From the NCBI GenBank assembly GCA_038534155.1, contig JBCAXH010000005.1:1-64000 (forward strand): a stretch of 64,000 nt of DNA, in the 5' to 3' direction. The notes beneath the pieces are model-generated. The model made no database searches, had not been told where the DNA came from, and worked only from the letters and a program-made list of their open reading frames with translations. Positions within the stretch are counted from its first letter, which is position 1. Each line of letters begins with the position of its first letter. The stretch comes from Pikeienuella sp038534155. GTDB lineage: Bacteria; Pseudomonadota; Alphaproteobacteria; Rhodobacterales; Rhodobacteraceae. Of this stretch, positions 43,875-52,550 are shown in pieces. Position numbers and translations under genes: made by a program.

Positions 43875-45455
43875 TTACTCTGCTGCGGTGGGTCTCGCCA
43901 CCGGCTTCGCGCCGGAGGCCGTCACTTCGGGTTTCACTTCGCGGCGCCAGGGCTCTCCTTTGAACCAGCCGACCAGATAGGCGGTGGCGATCAGAACGCC
44001 GAAACCCGTCAGGTTGACCATGGCCCGAAGCCACACGTCGCGACCCACCACATCCAGCCACCACCCGTTGAAGCGGCTGAGAACGATAGACATCAGAAAT
44101 ACGGCGAGCGACTGCGTGCCGACCTTGCGGATGACCGGCACGGCGGCGAGGAAAGCGTCCTTCGCCAGCCATTCCCGCCACGGCGCGCCGATAGCGGCCC
44201 AGACGAGGATCATCAGAGAGACGAGATGGACGATCTGCGGAATGCCGATCCGCTGCTCCGGAAAGATCAGGCCCAAGGGCTCCAGCGCATTGAAGAGCGC
44301 CTGATCGAGCGCCGGCGAAAGCGCCTTGATCTCGTCGACGTAGGCGTAGGGGATCGTCGCGACGGCCAGCACCGCCGCTACGATCAGCGTCGTCCGTTTG
44401 GCGGGCGCCGCCGGTCTGAACCCCTCGCGCAGTTTCGCGCCGCCGACGCCGACCGCGGTCCATGCGAGGTAGGCCAGCGCGAGGAAATGCAGATAGCGGA
44501 AGGCGCCGACGCCGGTTTTCCAGATAAACGGCGCCATCCATTCGCGGGCGTAATAGACCTGATCGTGGATCCACCACTCATCCGGCAGGTAGAGGCCCTG
44601 ATGGATCTTGAACCACGCGAAAGGCAGCGAGATCAGCAGATAACCAGCCGCGATCAAGACCAGCGTCCGGTTCACCGGCGGCGCGGGCAGCCATTTCATT
44701 CCGAAGGCGAAGCCGGTGAAGAAGACGAGCTGCCAGCCGAACGGATTGAAGAACCAAGTCGCCGTTTCGCTCCATGGCACGGCGGGCAGGTTGAGGACCT
44801 GTAGCGGATCGCCGATGGCGGCGAGGACGGAGCCGAGCATATGCGTCTCCACCTCCATCTTGCCGACCATGCGCGCCCAGAGCGCAAGCTGCGCCGCGAG
44901 CCAGGTCAGCCCGACGGCGGCGAACACGCCCCACTGGCCGCCCCAGCGGTGCGCCAGCATAACGAATGGGATCATCGCCAGGATGACGAGATACATCGGC
45001 AGAATGTCGAAGAGGCCGGGAACGTATGAGAGCGTCATTAGGCCGATCAGGGTTTCCTGCGTCCGCGTGAAGATGCTCCCGACCGGGAACCACTCGGCGT
45101 AGACCCGCCCCTCTTCGCCGACGCCCGTCCTGTCGATCAGCACCATCAGGAGCGCGGTCGTGAAGAAGACGCCGATATGCGCCCAATAGACCTGCCAGAC
45201 CCGGAAGGCGACGCGCGCCGCCCCGAGGAACCAGCTCTTCTTCGCAAAGACGGCGCCGAAGGCGAGCGAAGAGGCCATGCCGGAGCAGAAGACGAAAATC
45301 TCCGTCGCGTCGGAGAAACCGAAGCGCGCCGGTATCCACAGCGTCCAGGTGTTTCCGGGGGTGTGGGCGAGCAGGATGATGAACATCGCGATGCCGCGGA
45401 AGAAATCCAGCCGCAGATCGCGGGGTTTGCCCGATTTGGTCAGTATGGCGTTCAT
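43875..45455 (-). CDS. opgC: OpgC-family acyltransferase-like membrane protein
   Basis: A 526-residue protein with about ten membrane spans, of the OpgC family, which adds succinyl groups to osmoregulated periplasmic glucans. The N-terminus LRLDFFRGIAMFIILLAHTPGNTW is the hallmark, followed by RFGFSDATEIFVFCSGMASSLAFG. The protein is longer than E. coli MdoC. No glucan synthesis genes (opgG, opgH) lie nearby, so the substrate is inferred. The start could also be the ATG at 45476. Confidence 0.9.
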   Translation of the reverse strand: MNAILTKSGKPRDLRLDFFRGIAMFIILLAHTPGNTWTLWIPARFGFSDATEIFVFCSGMASSLAFGAVFAKKSWFLGAARVAFRVWQVYWAHIGVFFTTALLMVLIDRTGVGEEGRVYAEWFPVGSIFTRTQETLIGLMTLSYVPGLFDILPMYLVILAMIPFVMLAHRWGGQWGVFAAVGLTWLAAQLALWARMVGKMEVETHMLGSVLAAIGDPLQVLNLPAVPWSETATWFFNPFGWQLVFFTGFAFGMKWLPAPPVNRTLVLIAAGYLLISLPFAWFKIHQGLYLPDEWWIHDQVYYAREWMAPFIWKTGVGAFRYLHFLALAYLAWTAVGVGGAKLREGFRPAAPAKRTTLIVAAVLAVATIPYAYVDEIKALSPALDQALFNALEPLGLIFPEQRIGIPQIVHLVSLMILVWAAIGAPWREWLAKDAFLAAVPVIRKVGTQSLAVFLMSIVLSRFNGWWLDVVGRDVWLRAMVNLTGFGVLIATAYLVGWFKGEPWRREVKPEVTASGAKPVARPTAAE

Positions 45456-45872
45456 ACCCGTCCCGGATCCTCTCATGAGCGCGGAGACCTCTCCGCTATC
45501 GGGCTCACCTATCTGGTAATTACGCCCCTCGCGCGGCAGTCAGCCGTCGCATCACCGACATGTGAGCGTCCGTCAACTCGGGTTTACATCAGCAACGGCC
45601 GCGTCGTCCGTCCCTCTCACCGGCCAAAACCGGCGAGCCGGTTAAGGAATTCAAGGTTCCGGAACGCCGAAAACCGGGTATGCCGATCAACTAGAAAGGT
45701 CGAACCATTACGCAAGCCATTGAAACCAAATGAATTTCAACGTGAACGACTTTATGGTCCGCCGATGCGGCGAGATAGCGGCCCCATCCGGCGCGCGCCG
45801 TCAGACGGCGACCCGTGCGCCAAAGGAACCGAGGTTGCTTTCCCAGCGGCAAGCGCGGTTAAGCTGCGGGGG
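45456..45872. other. 417-base gap between divergent opgC and yeeE genes
   Basis: Holds a perfect inverted repeat AACCGGC-GA-GCCGGTT at 45628-45643 and an AT-richer stretch at about 45650-45760 that may carry the promoters. A plus-strand open frame that runs through it into yeeE is antisense to opgC and is not taken as coding. Confidence 0.4.
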
Positions 45873-47087
45873 ATGACTCGCCCCGCCCTCCTCGTCGCCC
45901 TGATCGGCCTCGCGCTCGTCGCAGGGCTCGGCTTCGCCGAGCGGGGCGCCAACCTGGCCCTCGTCGCCCTGATCGGCGGGTTCGCGGGCATTGCGCTCTA
46001 TCACGCCGCCTTCGGCTTCACCGCCGCCTGGCGGCGCATCGTGCGGGAGCGCCGCGGCGCGGGGCTGCGCGCGCAGATGCTGCTGATCGGCGTCACCTGC
46101 GCCGTCTCCTTCCCGCTGATGGCGTATGGGGAGGCGATCGGGATCGACGCGCGCGGCTACATTCTGCCGATGGGCGTCGCCTCCGCATTCGGGGCCTTCG
46201 TCTTCGGCGCGGGAATGCAGCTCGGCGGCGGCTGCGCCTCCGGCACGCTCTTCACCGTCGGCGGCGGGTCGACGCGGATGGTCCTGACGCTGATCTTCTT
46301 CATCATCGGCTCGGTCGTCGCCACGGCCCATTGGGAATTCTGGACCCGCCCCGCCCCCGAAGGCGCGGCATGGGCGCCGATCTCGGACCTCGTCACCTAT
46401 CGGCTGAACGACAATCGGGGCGTCTCTCTGGTGCGGGAGCTCGGGGCCCCCGGCGCGATCGCCCTGATGGGAACGCTACTCGGCGGGATCGCCTTAGTCT
46501 CCGCCCTGATCGAACGCCGCACCCATGGCGCGCTCGAGCCGCGCCGCCGGACGGGAAGCGTCCTGACCGGCCCGTGGTCGCTGATCCTCGGGGCGTTCGC
46601 GCTCGCCGGCGTCGGGATCGCCTGCTTCGTCGTTCTGGGACGTCCCTGGGGCGTCACCTCCGCCTTCGCGCTTTGGGGCGCCAAGGGCTATATCGCGCTC
46701 GGTGGCGACGTTAGCGACTGGGCCTACTGGTCGGGCTGGCGCAGCGCGCAGGTCGAAAACTCGCTCTTCGCCAACGCCACTTCGGTGATGAATTTCGGCA
46801 TCGTCTTCGGCGCCATGGCCGCCGCCGCGCTGGCCGGAAAATTCGCGCCGATCTGGCGGCTGTCGACACGCGATATCCTCACCGCCGTCATCGGCGGGCT
46901 GATGATGGGCTACGGCGCCCGCCTCGCCTATGGGTGCAATATCGGCGCCTATCTCGGCGGCCTCGTCTCCGGCTCGCTCCACGGGTGGTGGTGGCTGATC
47001 TGGGGCTTCGCCGGATCCTATCTCGGGGTCTGGATGCGCGGACGCCTCGCGATGGACCCGCCGCTTCAGCTCAGGCCCGCCATCTGA
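45873..47087 (+). CDS. YeeE/YedE family sulfur-compound transporter
   Basis: A 404-residue integral membrane protein with about ten spans. It has the family's conserved cysteine motifs: GAGMQLGGGCASGTLFTVGGGSTR and, near the end, YGARLAYGCNIGAYLGGLVSGSLHGWWWL. In characterised members (TsuA) such cysteines relay thiosulfate across the inner membrane. The ATG at 45873 follows GGGGG and starts a hydrophobic span. The next gene, 11 bases on, encodes a DUF302 protein. Confidence 0.9.
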   Translation: MTRPALLVALIGLALVAGLGFAERGANLALVALIGGFAGIALYHAAFGFTAAWRRIVRERRGAGLRAQMLLIGVTCAVSFPLMAYGEAIGIDARGYILPMGVASAFGAFVFGAGMQLGGGCASGTLFTVGGGSTRMVLTLIFFIIGSVVATAHWEFWTRPAPEGAAWAPISDLVTYRLNDNRGVSLVRELGAPGAIALMGTLLGGIALVSALIERRTHGALEPRRRTGSVLTGPWSLILGAFALAGVGIACFVVLGRPWGVTSAFALWGAKGYIALGGDVSDWAYWSGWRSAQVENSLFANATSVMNFGIVFGAMAAAALAGKFAPIWRLSTRDILTAVIGGLMMGYGARLAYGCNIGAYLGGLVSGSLHGWWWLIWGFAGSYLGVWMRGRLAMDPPLQLRPAI

Positions 47088-47098
47088 AAGGGACGCCC

Positions 47099-47581
47099 AT
47101 GCGCCTCATCGCATTCATCGCCGCCCTCTTCGCCTTCGCGGCCAGCGCCGAGCCGAACCCGCGCCCCGGATGGGCCGTTCATGAAACGAATTACGAATAC
47201 GCCGAGCTGATCGATCGCCTGAAAGCGGCGGTGAAAGCGAACAAAATGGGCGTCGTGACGCAAGCCGGCCCGACCGGCGCCGCGAAGGCGCGCGGGATCG
47301 ACATTCCCGGCAACCGCGTCATCGGCGTCTTCAACAACAAGTTCGCGGTGCAGATGCTGAACGCGAGCGTCGCGGCGATGATCGAAGCGCCGGTCAGGTT
47401 CTACGTCACCGAGCAGCCGGACGGGACGGCGACTCTCTCCTACAAGACGCCGACCCATGTTTTCCGCCCCTATCTCGACGACAGCCTGGAGGTCGGCAAG
47501 ATCGCCGCGCATCTCGACGAGGTTTTCGCGAAGATCGCCGCCGACGCCATCGCCGCCCCTTCTTCGGGCGCGACGGAGTAG
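47099..47581 (+). CDS. Exported DUF302 protein
   Basis: A 160-residue protein with a signal peptide (RLIAFIAALFAFAASAEP) and a DUF302 domain: YAELIDRLKAAVKANKMGVVTQAGPTGAAKARGIDIPGNRVIGVFNN, followed by FYVTEQPDGTATLSYKTPTHVFRPY. DUF302 proteins are common beside sulfur-metabolism genes, but their role is unknown. It begins 11 bases after the YeeE gene, with AAAGGG upstream, so the two are one operon. Confidence 0.9.
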   Translation: MRLIAFIAALFAFAASAEPNPRPGWAVHETNYEYAELIDRLKAAVKANKMGVVTQAGPTGAAKARGIDIPGNRVIGVFNNKFAVQMLNASVAAMIEAPVRFYVTEQPDGTATLSYKTPTHVFRPYLDDSLEVGKIAAHLDEVFAKIAADAIAAPSSGATE

Positions 47582-47621
47582 CCCGCTGGCATTCGGGTAA
47601 GGCGGGAGTATATTCCGCGCC

Positions 47622-48410
47622 ATGAACGACGCGCTCACCCTGATCATGGAATTCGCCGCCTTCTGGGCTGTCGCATACGTCGTCGGCGCGGCGATTATGT
47701 TCGCCGTCTGCCTCGGCGTGATCGAGATGAACAAGCGCCATCCGGAGCGCAAGATCCAGACGCGCCCCCAGACCCATTCGGCGCGGAAGGATATCCTCTC
47801 CTCCCTCAAGCAGATCGCGGTGACGGCCTTCTGCCTCGCCTTCGGGCTCTTCGCGCAATGGAAAGGCTGGACGATAACGCCGGTGAAGCTGAGCTGGTGG
47901 TCCTTCCCGCTCTTCTTCGTCGTCTCGCTGATCCTGCACGACGCCTGGTTCTACTGGGGTCACCGCATTCTGCACACGAAGGCGTTCTATCGGTTCCACA
48001 AACCGCACCACATGACGGTGACGCCCTCCGTCTGGTCGAACGACGCTGGCTCCACCGTCGATACGCTCTTCGCCCATAGCTACTACGCACTGGTGCTGTT
48101 CGTGGTGCCCATGCCCGCGCTGAGTTTCGTCGCGCATCGGCTTTTCGATCAGGTCTCCGCCATCATCGGCCATTCTGGTTACGAGTATTTCGCGGGGCCG
48201 ACCTCGAGAAAGCCGTTCCCCGGCATCTGCACGACCTATCACGACCAGCACCACAGCGAGTTCGTTTACAACTACGCGAACTATTTCAGCTTCTGGGACC
48301 GCATCTGCGGCACGATCCATCCCCATTACGACAGGATCATCAAGGGCTGGGAGGCGAAGGGCGAGCGCCCGCCGATGCCGAAGGCGAAGGACGTCTACCC
48401 GGCCGAATAG
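47622..48410 (+). CDS. Sterol desaturase / fatty acid hydroxylase family protein
   Basis: A 262-residue membrane di-iron enzyme. The histidine clusters are HDAWFYWGHRILHT, RFHKPHHMTVTP and TTYHDQHHSEFV, in the order and spacing of the family, with three or four spans in between. The family hydroxylates or desaturates lipids, sterols or carotenoids. The substrate is not evident. It lies 40 bases after the DUF302 gene and may share its transcript. Confidence 0.92.
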   Translation: MNDALTLIMEFAAFWAVAYVVGAAIMFAVCLGVIEMNKRHPERKIQTRPQTHSARKDILSSLKQIAVTAFCLAFGLFAQWKGWTITPVKLSWWSFPLFFVVSLILHDAWFYWGHRILHTKAFYRFHKPHHMTVTPSVWSNDAGSTVDTLFAHSYYALVLFVVPMPALSFVAHRLFDQVSAIIGHSGYEYFAGPTSRKPFPGICTTYHDQHHSEFVYNYANYFSFWDRICGTIHPHYDRIIKGWEAKGERPPMPKAKDVYPAE

Positions 48411-48520
48411 CATGGCCCGACGCTGACGCGCCGCGCGGTGGCGGCTCGCGGCGCTTCGCGCCCGTCTCGCCGTCTGCGCCCGGTTTGGCGGGGTCGGCGA
48501 AGATTGAAACGTCTTTTTTC

Positions 48521-48539
48521 GCGTATTTTAGGGAAGCAG
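48521..48539 (+). repeat. Intergenic repeat copy 3
   Basis: GCGTATTTTAGGGAAGCAG, identical over 19 bases to the copy at 17307, preceded by a run of six T. Confidence 0.75.
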
Positions 48540-48669
48540 AAACGCGGGGCGCGCGAACTTAGCGACGCAGCACAGGCTGGCGAGCCGATGGCTGCGGAAG
48601 CAGACGGGCCTTCGCTCCGCTTCTAGCGTCCTTTTCGCGACCGCGGCGGCGGAGGTCCACCCTCCGCTA

Positions 48670-48688
48670 CTGCTTCCTTCAAATACGC
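48670..48688 (-). repeat. Intergenic repeat copy 4
   Basis: Read on the minus strand, GCGTATTTGAAGGAAGCAG differs at two of 19 bases from copies 1 and 3. It faces copy 3 in the same gap. Confidence 0.65.
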
Positions 48689-48723
48689 AAAATCGCCAGG
48701 CCGGCCGAGAGCGCGCCGACCAA

Positions 48724-49260
48724 CTAGAAGCCGATCGACTTCACCTCCTCGGCGGTCATTCGATCCCTCGCCTGCGCATAATTCAGCGCGTTCTGGTGAT
48801 AGAACCGCGCGTTCATCAGGTTGGCGGCGGCGTTATCCCGCGTCTTCACCAGCTTCGCGGGCGATCCGGCGATGATGGAGTTTTCGGGAAACTCCGACCC
48901 CTCCGTCACGATGGAATGCCCCGCGACGATCGAGTTCGCGCCGATCTTAGCGCCGTCCATCACAGTCGCCCCGATGCCGATCAGGCAGCGGTCGCCGATC
49001 TCGCATCCATGAAGGACGACGCGGTGCGTGATGGAGCAGTCTTCGCCGACGATGGTGGGCGTCGCGTAGCCCACGTGGATCATCACATGGTCCTGAATGT
49101 TCGTACGGGCGCCGATGCGGATCTCGTGCACCTCCGCCCGGGTGACCACGTAGGGCCAGACGGAGCAGCCCGGTCCCATCCAGACCTTGCCGTACAGATA
49201 CGCCGTGTCGTGGACGAACGCCGGATCGTCCAGCGTCGCCTCGGGTCCGATATGGCCCAT
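48724..49260 (-). CDS. Gamma-class carbonic anhydrase family protein
   Basis: A 178-residue left-handed beta-helix protein. Hexapeptide repeats run from VWMGPGCSVWPYVVTRAEVHEIRIGARTNIQDHVMIHV to the metal-ligand histidines in CSITHRVVLHGCEIGDRCLIGIGATVMDG, followed by the C-terminal helix ARFYHQNALNYAQARDRM. Family members bind zinc or iron and hydrate carbon dioxide; some are inactive acyltransferase-like forms. All expected metal histidines seem present. Confidence 0.93.
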   Translation of the reverse strand: MGHIGPEATLDDPAFVHDTAYLYGKVWMGPGCSVWPYVVTRAEVHEIRIGARTNIQDHVMIHVGYATPTIVGEDCSITHRVVLHGCEIGDRCLIGIGATVMDGAKIGANSIVAGHSIVTEGSEFPENSIIAGSPAKLVKTRDNAAANLMNARFYHQNALNYAQARDRMTAEEVKSIGF

Positions 49261-49343
49261 CTAGCGTCCTTTCCTCCGGGCGAGATCAGCCGCGCAGCGG
49301 CGGAGCGAGCCCGGCCAGGTCGCGCGCGAAGCGCGGGAAACCC

Positions 49344-50564
49344 TCATTCGACCGCGCCCCGCCCGCGCAGATCGTCTTCGTCGAAGCCGAGCTCAGCCAG
49401 AACCTCAGCCGTATGTTCGCCCACCATCGGCGGCGGGCGACGGTAGGTCACCGGCGTCTCCGACAGCTTCATCGGGTTTCCGAGCGTCTCGACGAAGCCC
49501 GATCCCGCGAGCGGGTGCGCCTGCTTCACCCGGCTCCCCCTCTCCAGCGCGTGAGGGTCGTCGATCGCGCCGGGGATGTCGTTCACCGGGCCGCAGGGCA
49601 CGCCGACGGCGGCGAGGTCGGCCATCCATTGCGCCTCCGTCCGCGTCCTCGTGATCTCGCGCATGATCTCGATGAGGGCGTCATGATTGACGACGCGGGC
49701 CGGGTTGGTCGCGAAGCGTTCGTCCTCAGCCAGCTCGGGGCGACCAGCTTCGGCGCAGAATTTGGCGAACTGGCCGTCGTTTCCGATGGCGATGATGAAC
49801 CAGCCGTCCGAGGACGGGAACGTCTCATAGGGCACCACGGTCGGGTGCGCGTTACCACGCCTGACGGGCGTGACTCCGGCCGTCAGGTAATCCAGCCCCT
49901 GATTGATGAGCCACGAGATCTGCGTATCGAAAAGGGCCATGTCGATATGCTGTCCCTTGCCCGTCGCATCCCGCACACGGAGTGCGGAGAGGATGGCGAC
50001 GGTCGAATACATGCCGGTCATCACGTCCGCGATGCCGACGCCGACTTTCGTGGGCTGGCCGTCCACATCGCCCGTCACCGACATGATCCCGCCCATGCCC
50101 TGGATGAGGAAATCGTAACCCGCCCGAGGGGCGTAAGGCCCGGTCTGACCGAACCCGGTGACGGAGCAATAGACGAGGCCGGGGTGACGCGCAGACAGCG
50201 TCTCGTAGTCAAGCCCCCGCCGTTTCAGATCGCCGACCTTGAAGTTCTCGATCAGGACATCCGACTGCGCGGCGATGTCCGCGAGCAGCGCCTGTCCCGC
50301 TTCGGAAGCGATGTTCACCGCCACCGAGCGCTTGTTGCGGTTCGCGCAGAGGTAATAGGCGCTCTCCCGCGTATCGTTCCCGTCGGCGTCCTTGACGAAG
50401 GGGGGCCCCCAGCCGCGGGTGTCGTCGCCTTTGCCGGGGCGCTCGATCTTGATCACGTCGGCGCCGAGATCGCCGAGGATCTGGGCCGAGGTCGGCCCGG
50501 CCAGGATCCGCGACATGTCCAGCACGCGGAGGCCGGTCAGCGGGCCGTCCTTGAAATCGCTCAT
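49344..50564 (-). CDS. CaiB/BaiF family CoA-transferase
   Basis: A 406-residue class III CoA-transferase that moves CoA between carboxylic acids. It shows LTGLRVLDMSRILAGPTSAQILGDLGADVIKIERPGKGDDTRGWGPPF, VLIENFKVGDLKRRGLDYETLSARHPGLVYCSVTGFGQ, the catalytic Asp in KVGVGIADVMTGMY and VPCGPVNDIPGAIDDPH. The substrates are not evident. It begins one base after the stop of the glycosyltransferase-like gene, so it may be read from the same transcript; the longer frame at 50648 is rejected. Confidence 0.92.
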   Translation of the reverse strand: MSDFKDGPLTGLRVLDMSRILAGPTSAQILGDLGADVIKIERPGKGDDTRGWGPPFVKDADGNDTRESAYYLCANRNKRSVAVNIASEAGQALLADIAAQSDVLIENFKVGDLKRRGLDYETLSARHPGLVYCSVTGFGQTGPYAPRAGYDFLIQGMGGIMSVTGDVDGQPTKVGVGIADVMTGMYSTVAILSALRVRDATGKGQHIDMALFDTQISWLINQGLDYLTAGVTPVRRGNAHPTVVPYETFPSSDGWFIIAIGNDGQFAKFCAEAGRPELAEDERFATNPARVVNHDALIEIMREITRTRTEAQWMADLAAVGVPCGPVNDIPGAIDDPHALERGSRVKQAHPLAGSGFVETLGNPMKLSETPVTYRRPPPMVGEHTAEVLAELGFDEDDLRGRGAVE

Positions 50565-50565
50565 A

Positions 50566-51570
50566 TCAGTCAACGCGGCTCTCCCATTTTCGCGCGATGG
50601 CGTCGGCGAGCGCCCGGCGCTGGCGACCGGCGGCTTCGGCGACGCCACTCCAGGTCCAGTCGGCGCGGGCGCGCAGTTCGGCCATCAGGCCGCCCTCCGT
50701 CAGGGCGCGCCCGTTCTCCAACAGATACTCCGCCAGATCGGGAAGGGAAACGAAACTCGGCAAACGCCAGTAGGATCTGATCCCGGTGAGCGCGCTTTCG
50801 GAGACCAATGGCGTCGCCCCGAGCTCCAGCGCCGTCAGCGCCTCGTATCGCGGCATATGCGCCGTCGCCCCGGTGGGCGCATCGGGAAAGAGCGCGATGT
50901 CGAGGCCGCGATAGAACACTCTCTCCGCCGTCTCCTCCAGCACCGTCACCGGCGCGGGAAGACGCGGCGGCGCGACCTTCGCCGCGCCCGGTCCGGCGAT
51001 CGCGAAGTTGGGCGCGAACCCGCCCCCGCGGGTCAGGATCGCATCGAAAAGACCGCGTGCGGCGTCGATCGAGCGCGGCTCGTCCTCCACCCAGCACCCA
51101 GCCAGCACGCGCGCGCCGGGGATGCGCGCCCGCGTCATCCGATACGCGCGCCGCAAGAGCGGCGCCTCGATGACGTCATCATCGTCCGTCTCCGGACGAT
51201 CGAAGGAGATGCGAAGGTCTTCTTCGCAACCGCCATTTTCCGCGCCCTCGGCTATGAGCAGCGCGTCGGAGCGCGCCGGAGCGGTGGGACCCGCTACATG
51301 ATGGATCGAAAAGGCGAAGCGGCGGTGCAGATCGCCGATCGCATCGGCGGCGTCCTCGGCCCGCGCGAAGGCCGGATTGGCCGCGATCCGGGCGAGATGG
51401 GCGCAAGCCTCTCCGTCGGCGGCCCGTCCGACGCCGTCATCAAGGCAAAGCGCGGTCACTTCGAACCCGGCTTCGCGGTGAAAGGTCGCCAGCTCGACGA
51501 TCCGCCGCCAGTCGGAGGCGCCGGTCGCGCTCGGCCTCGCGTCAGACACTATGAGGCAGCGGCGCGTCAC
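50566..51570 (-). CDS. Glycosyltransferase-like protein
   Basis: A 334-residue protein with the general layout of a GT-B family 4-type transferase. The N-terminal half has a Rossmann-like opening (CLIVSDARPSATGASDWRRIVELATFHREAGFEVTALCLD). The C-terminal half has YRGLDIALFPDAPTGATAHMPRYEALTALELGATPLVSESALTGI, resembling the nucleotide-sugar-binding and EX7E-type region. It is shorter than most active GT4 enzymes and the sugar is unknown. It overlaps the preceding gene by four bases (ATGA). Confidence 0.6.
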   Translation of the reverse strand: MTRRCLIVSDARPSATGASDWRRIVELATFHREAGFEVTALCLDDGVGRAADGEACAHLARIAANPAFARAEDAADAIGDLHRRFAFSIHHVAGPTAPARSDALLIAEGAENGGCEEDLRISFDRPETDDDDVIEAPLLRRAYRMTRARIPGARVLAGCWVEDEPRSIDAARGLFDAILTRGGGFAPNFAIAGPGAAKVAPPRLPAPVTVLEETAERVFYRGLDIALFPDAPTGATAHMPRYEALTALELGATPLVSESALTGIRSYWRLPSFVSLPDLAEYLLENGRALTEGGLMAELRARADWTWSGVAEAAGRQRRALADAIARKWESRVD

Positions 51571-52508
51571 CAGCTCTCCTCCAGCTGCAACTGCGCGTCC
51601 GCCTCGTCCCAGACTTCCCAGCGGCCTTTGCGCCGGGTGACGGCGACCCAGATGGCGGTGACTTCGGCGGGCGAAGCGCTGTGGATCTCCAAGAGACCGG
51701 CTTCGCGTCCGGGCGCGATCGTCCCCTCCACGAGATGGCCGCCCGATGCGCTGCGCGCCACGACGTCGCCGCAGCCCGCCCCGCCCTTGACGACGGGAGC
51801 TTCGATGGAGCTGATCTCGATCCGAAACGCGCCGCCGGTATTGGCGAAGGCCGGCGCGGCCAGGCGCAGTCGCCCTTCGCCGTCGCCGACCGCGCGACCG
51901 TTCGTAAGCGCCGATCCGATCTGATCAGACGATGGATCGGACAGGCAGGCGCAGGGCGCGACGGCGATCTCCATTTCGTTGCAGGCGAAGCGCTTGACGA
52001 TGGTCGTTCCCTGACGGCGATCGATCGGAAAGGCCGCGAACTCGTCGATGAAATCGCTCGTCGCCGGGTCGAGCCCGACGGCCGCATCGCCGAAATTCAG
52101 ATCGTCGCGCCGATAAACGGCGTCGCCGCCCGCCTCATCAAGAAAGGCGAGAGCCATCCCAGGCGGCGGGTCTTGGGCGGTCGCAGGACGGCGCAGAAGC
52201 GCCGGCGCGGGAAAGGGCGCCGATCCGTCCCCGGCGAACCCGTCCCGTTGATCGACCACCGTGAGATAGGCCGAGAGGATGCGCTCGGCGTCCCCGTCGC
52301 CGACGTCGGCGGGCGGAGCGTAGACCGACGCGGGGCGAAGGCGCAGCCCGCCTAGAGGCTCCTGCGCGACGCGGATCAGGGGGACGTCCGCTTCGGCGCC
52401 GAAGCAGGCGTATCCATAGCGCGAGACGAGCGCGACGCCGTCCGATCCTTCGCCCGCCGCCAGCATCGCGAGGGCGCGTCGCATGAAAATCTCCGCCCCG
52501 AGGCTCAT
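51567..52508 (-). CDS. Protein of unknown function in a glycosyltransferase cluster
   Basis: A 313-residue protein with no signal peptide and no family that I recognise. It contains two cysteine-bearing stretches (RFACNEMEIAVAPCACLSD and GGAGCGDVVARS) and a C-terminal beta-rich part ending EVWDEADAQLQLEESW. It overlaps the glycosyltransferase-like gene by four bases, so the two are translationally coupled. A carbohydrate-related role would be a guess from context. Confidence 0.6.
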   Translation of the reverse strand: MSLGAEIFMRRALAMLAAGEGSDGVALVSRYGYACFGAEADVPLIRVAQEPLGGLRLRPASVYAPPADVGDGDAERILSAYLTVVDQRDGFAGDGSAPFPAPALLRRPATAQDPPPGMALAFLDEAGGDAVYRRDDLNFGDAAVGLDPATSDFIDEFAAFPIDRRQGTTIVKRFACNEMEIAVAPCACLSDPSSDQIGSALTNGRAVGDGEGRLRLAAPAFANTGGAFRIEISSIEAPVVKGGAGCGDVVARSASGGHLVEGTIAPGREAGLLEIHSASPAEVTAIWVAVTRRKGRWEVWDEADAQLQLEESW

Positions 52509-52550
52509 CCGGCTCTCACGCGGCGCGCGCGCCGAAGACGCTCGGGGCGA

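Larger units (their letters stand above)
48411..48723. other. 313-base gap between convergent hydroxylase and carbonic anhydrase genes
   Basis: Contains two copies of the intergenic repeat in opposite orientation (48521 and 48670), a small hairpin GGCGC-TTC-GCGCC near 48450 and a T-run at 48514-48519. The arrangement resembles a two-way transcript end. A 62-residue open frame across it is not credible. Confidence 0.6.

Noticed and set aside
45177..45872. In-frame upstream extension of the YeeE gene
   Set aside because: It crosses the opgC start on the other strand and the divergent gap; the transporter starts naturally at the ATG at 45873.
48438..48626. Plus-strand frame of 62 residues in the convergent gap
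   Set aside because: It spans the intergenic repeat and hairpins, is Arg-rich and has no ribosome-binding site.
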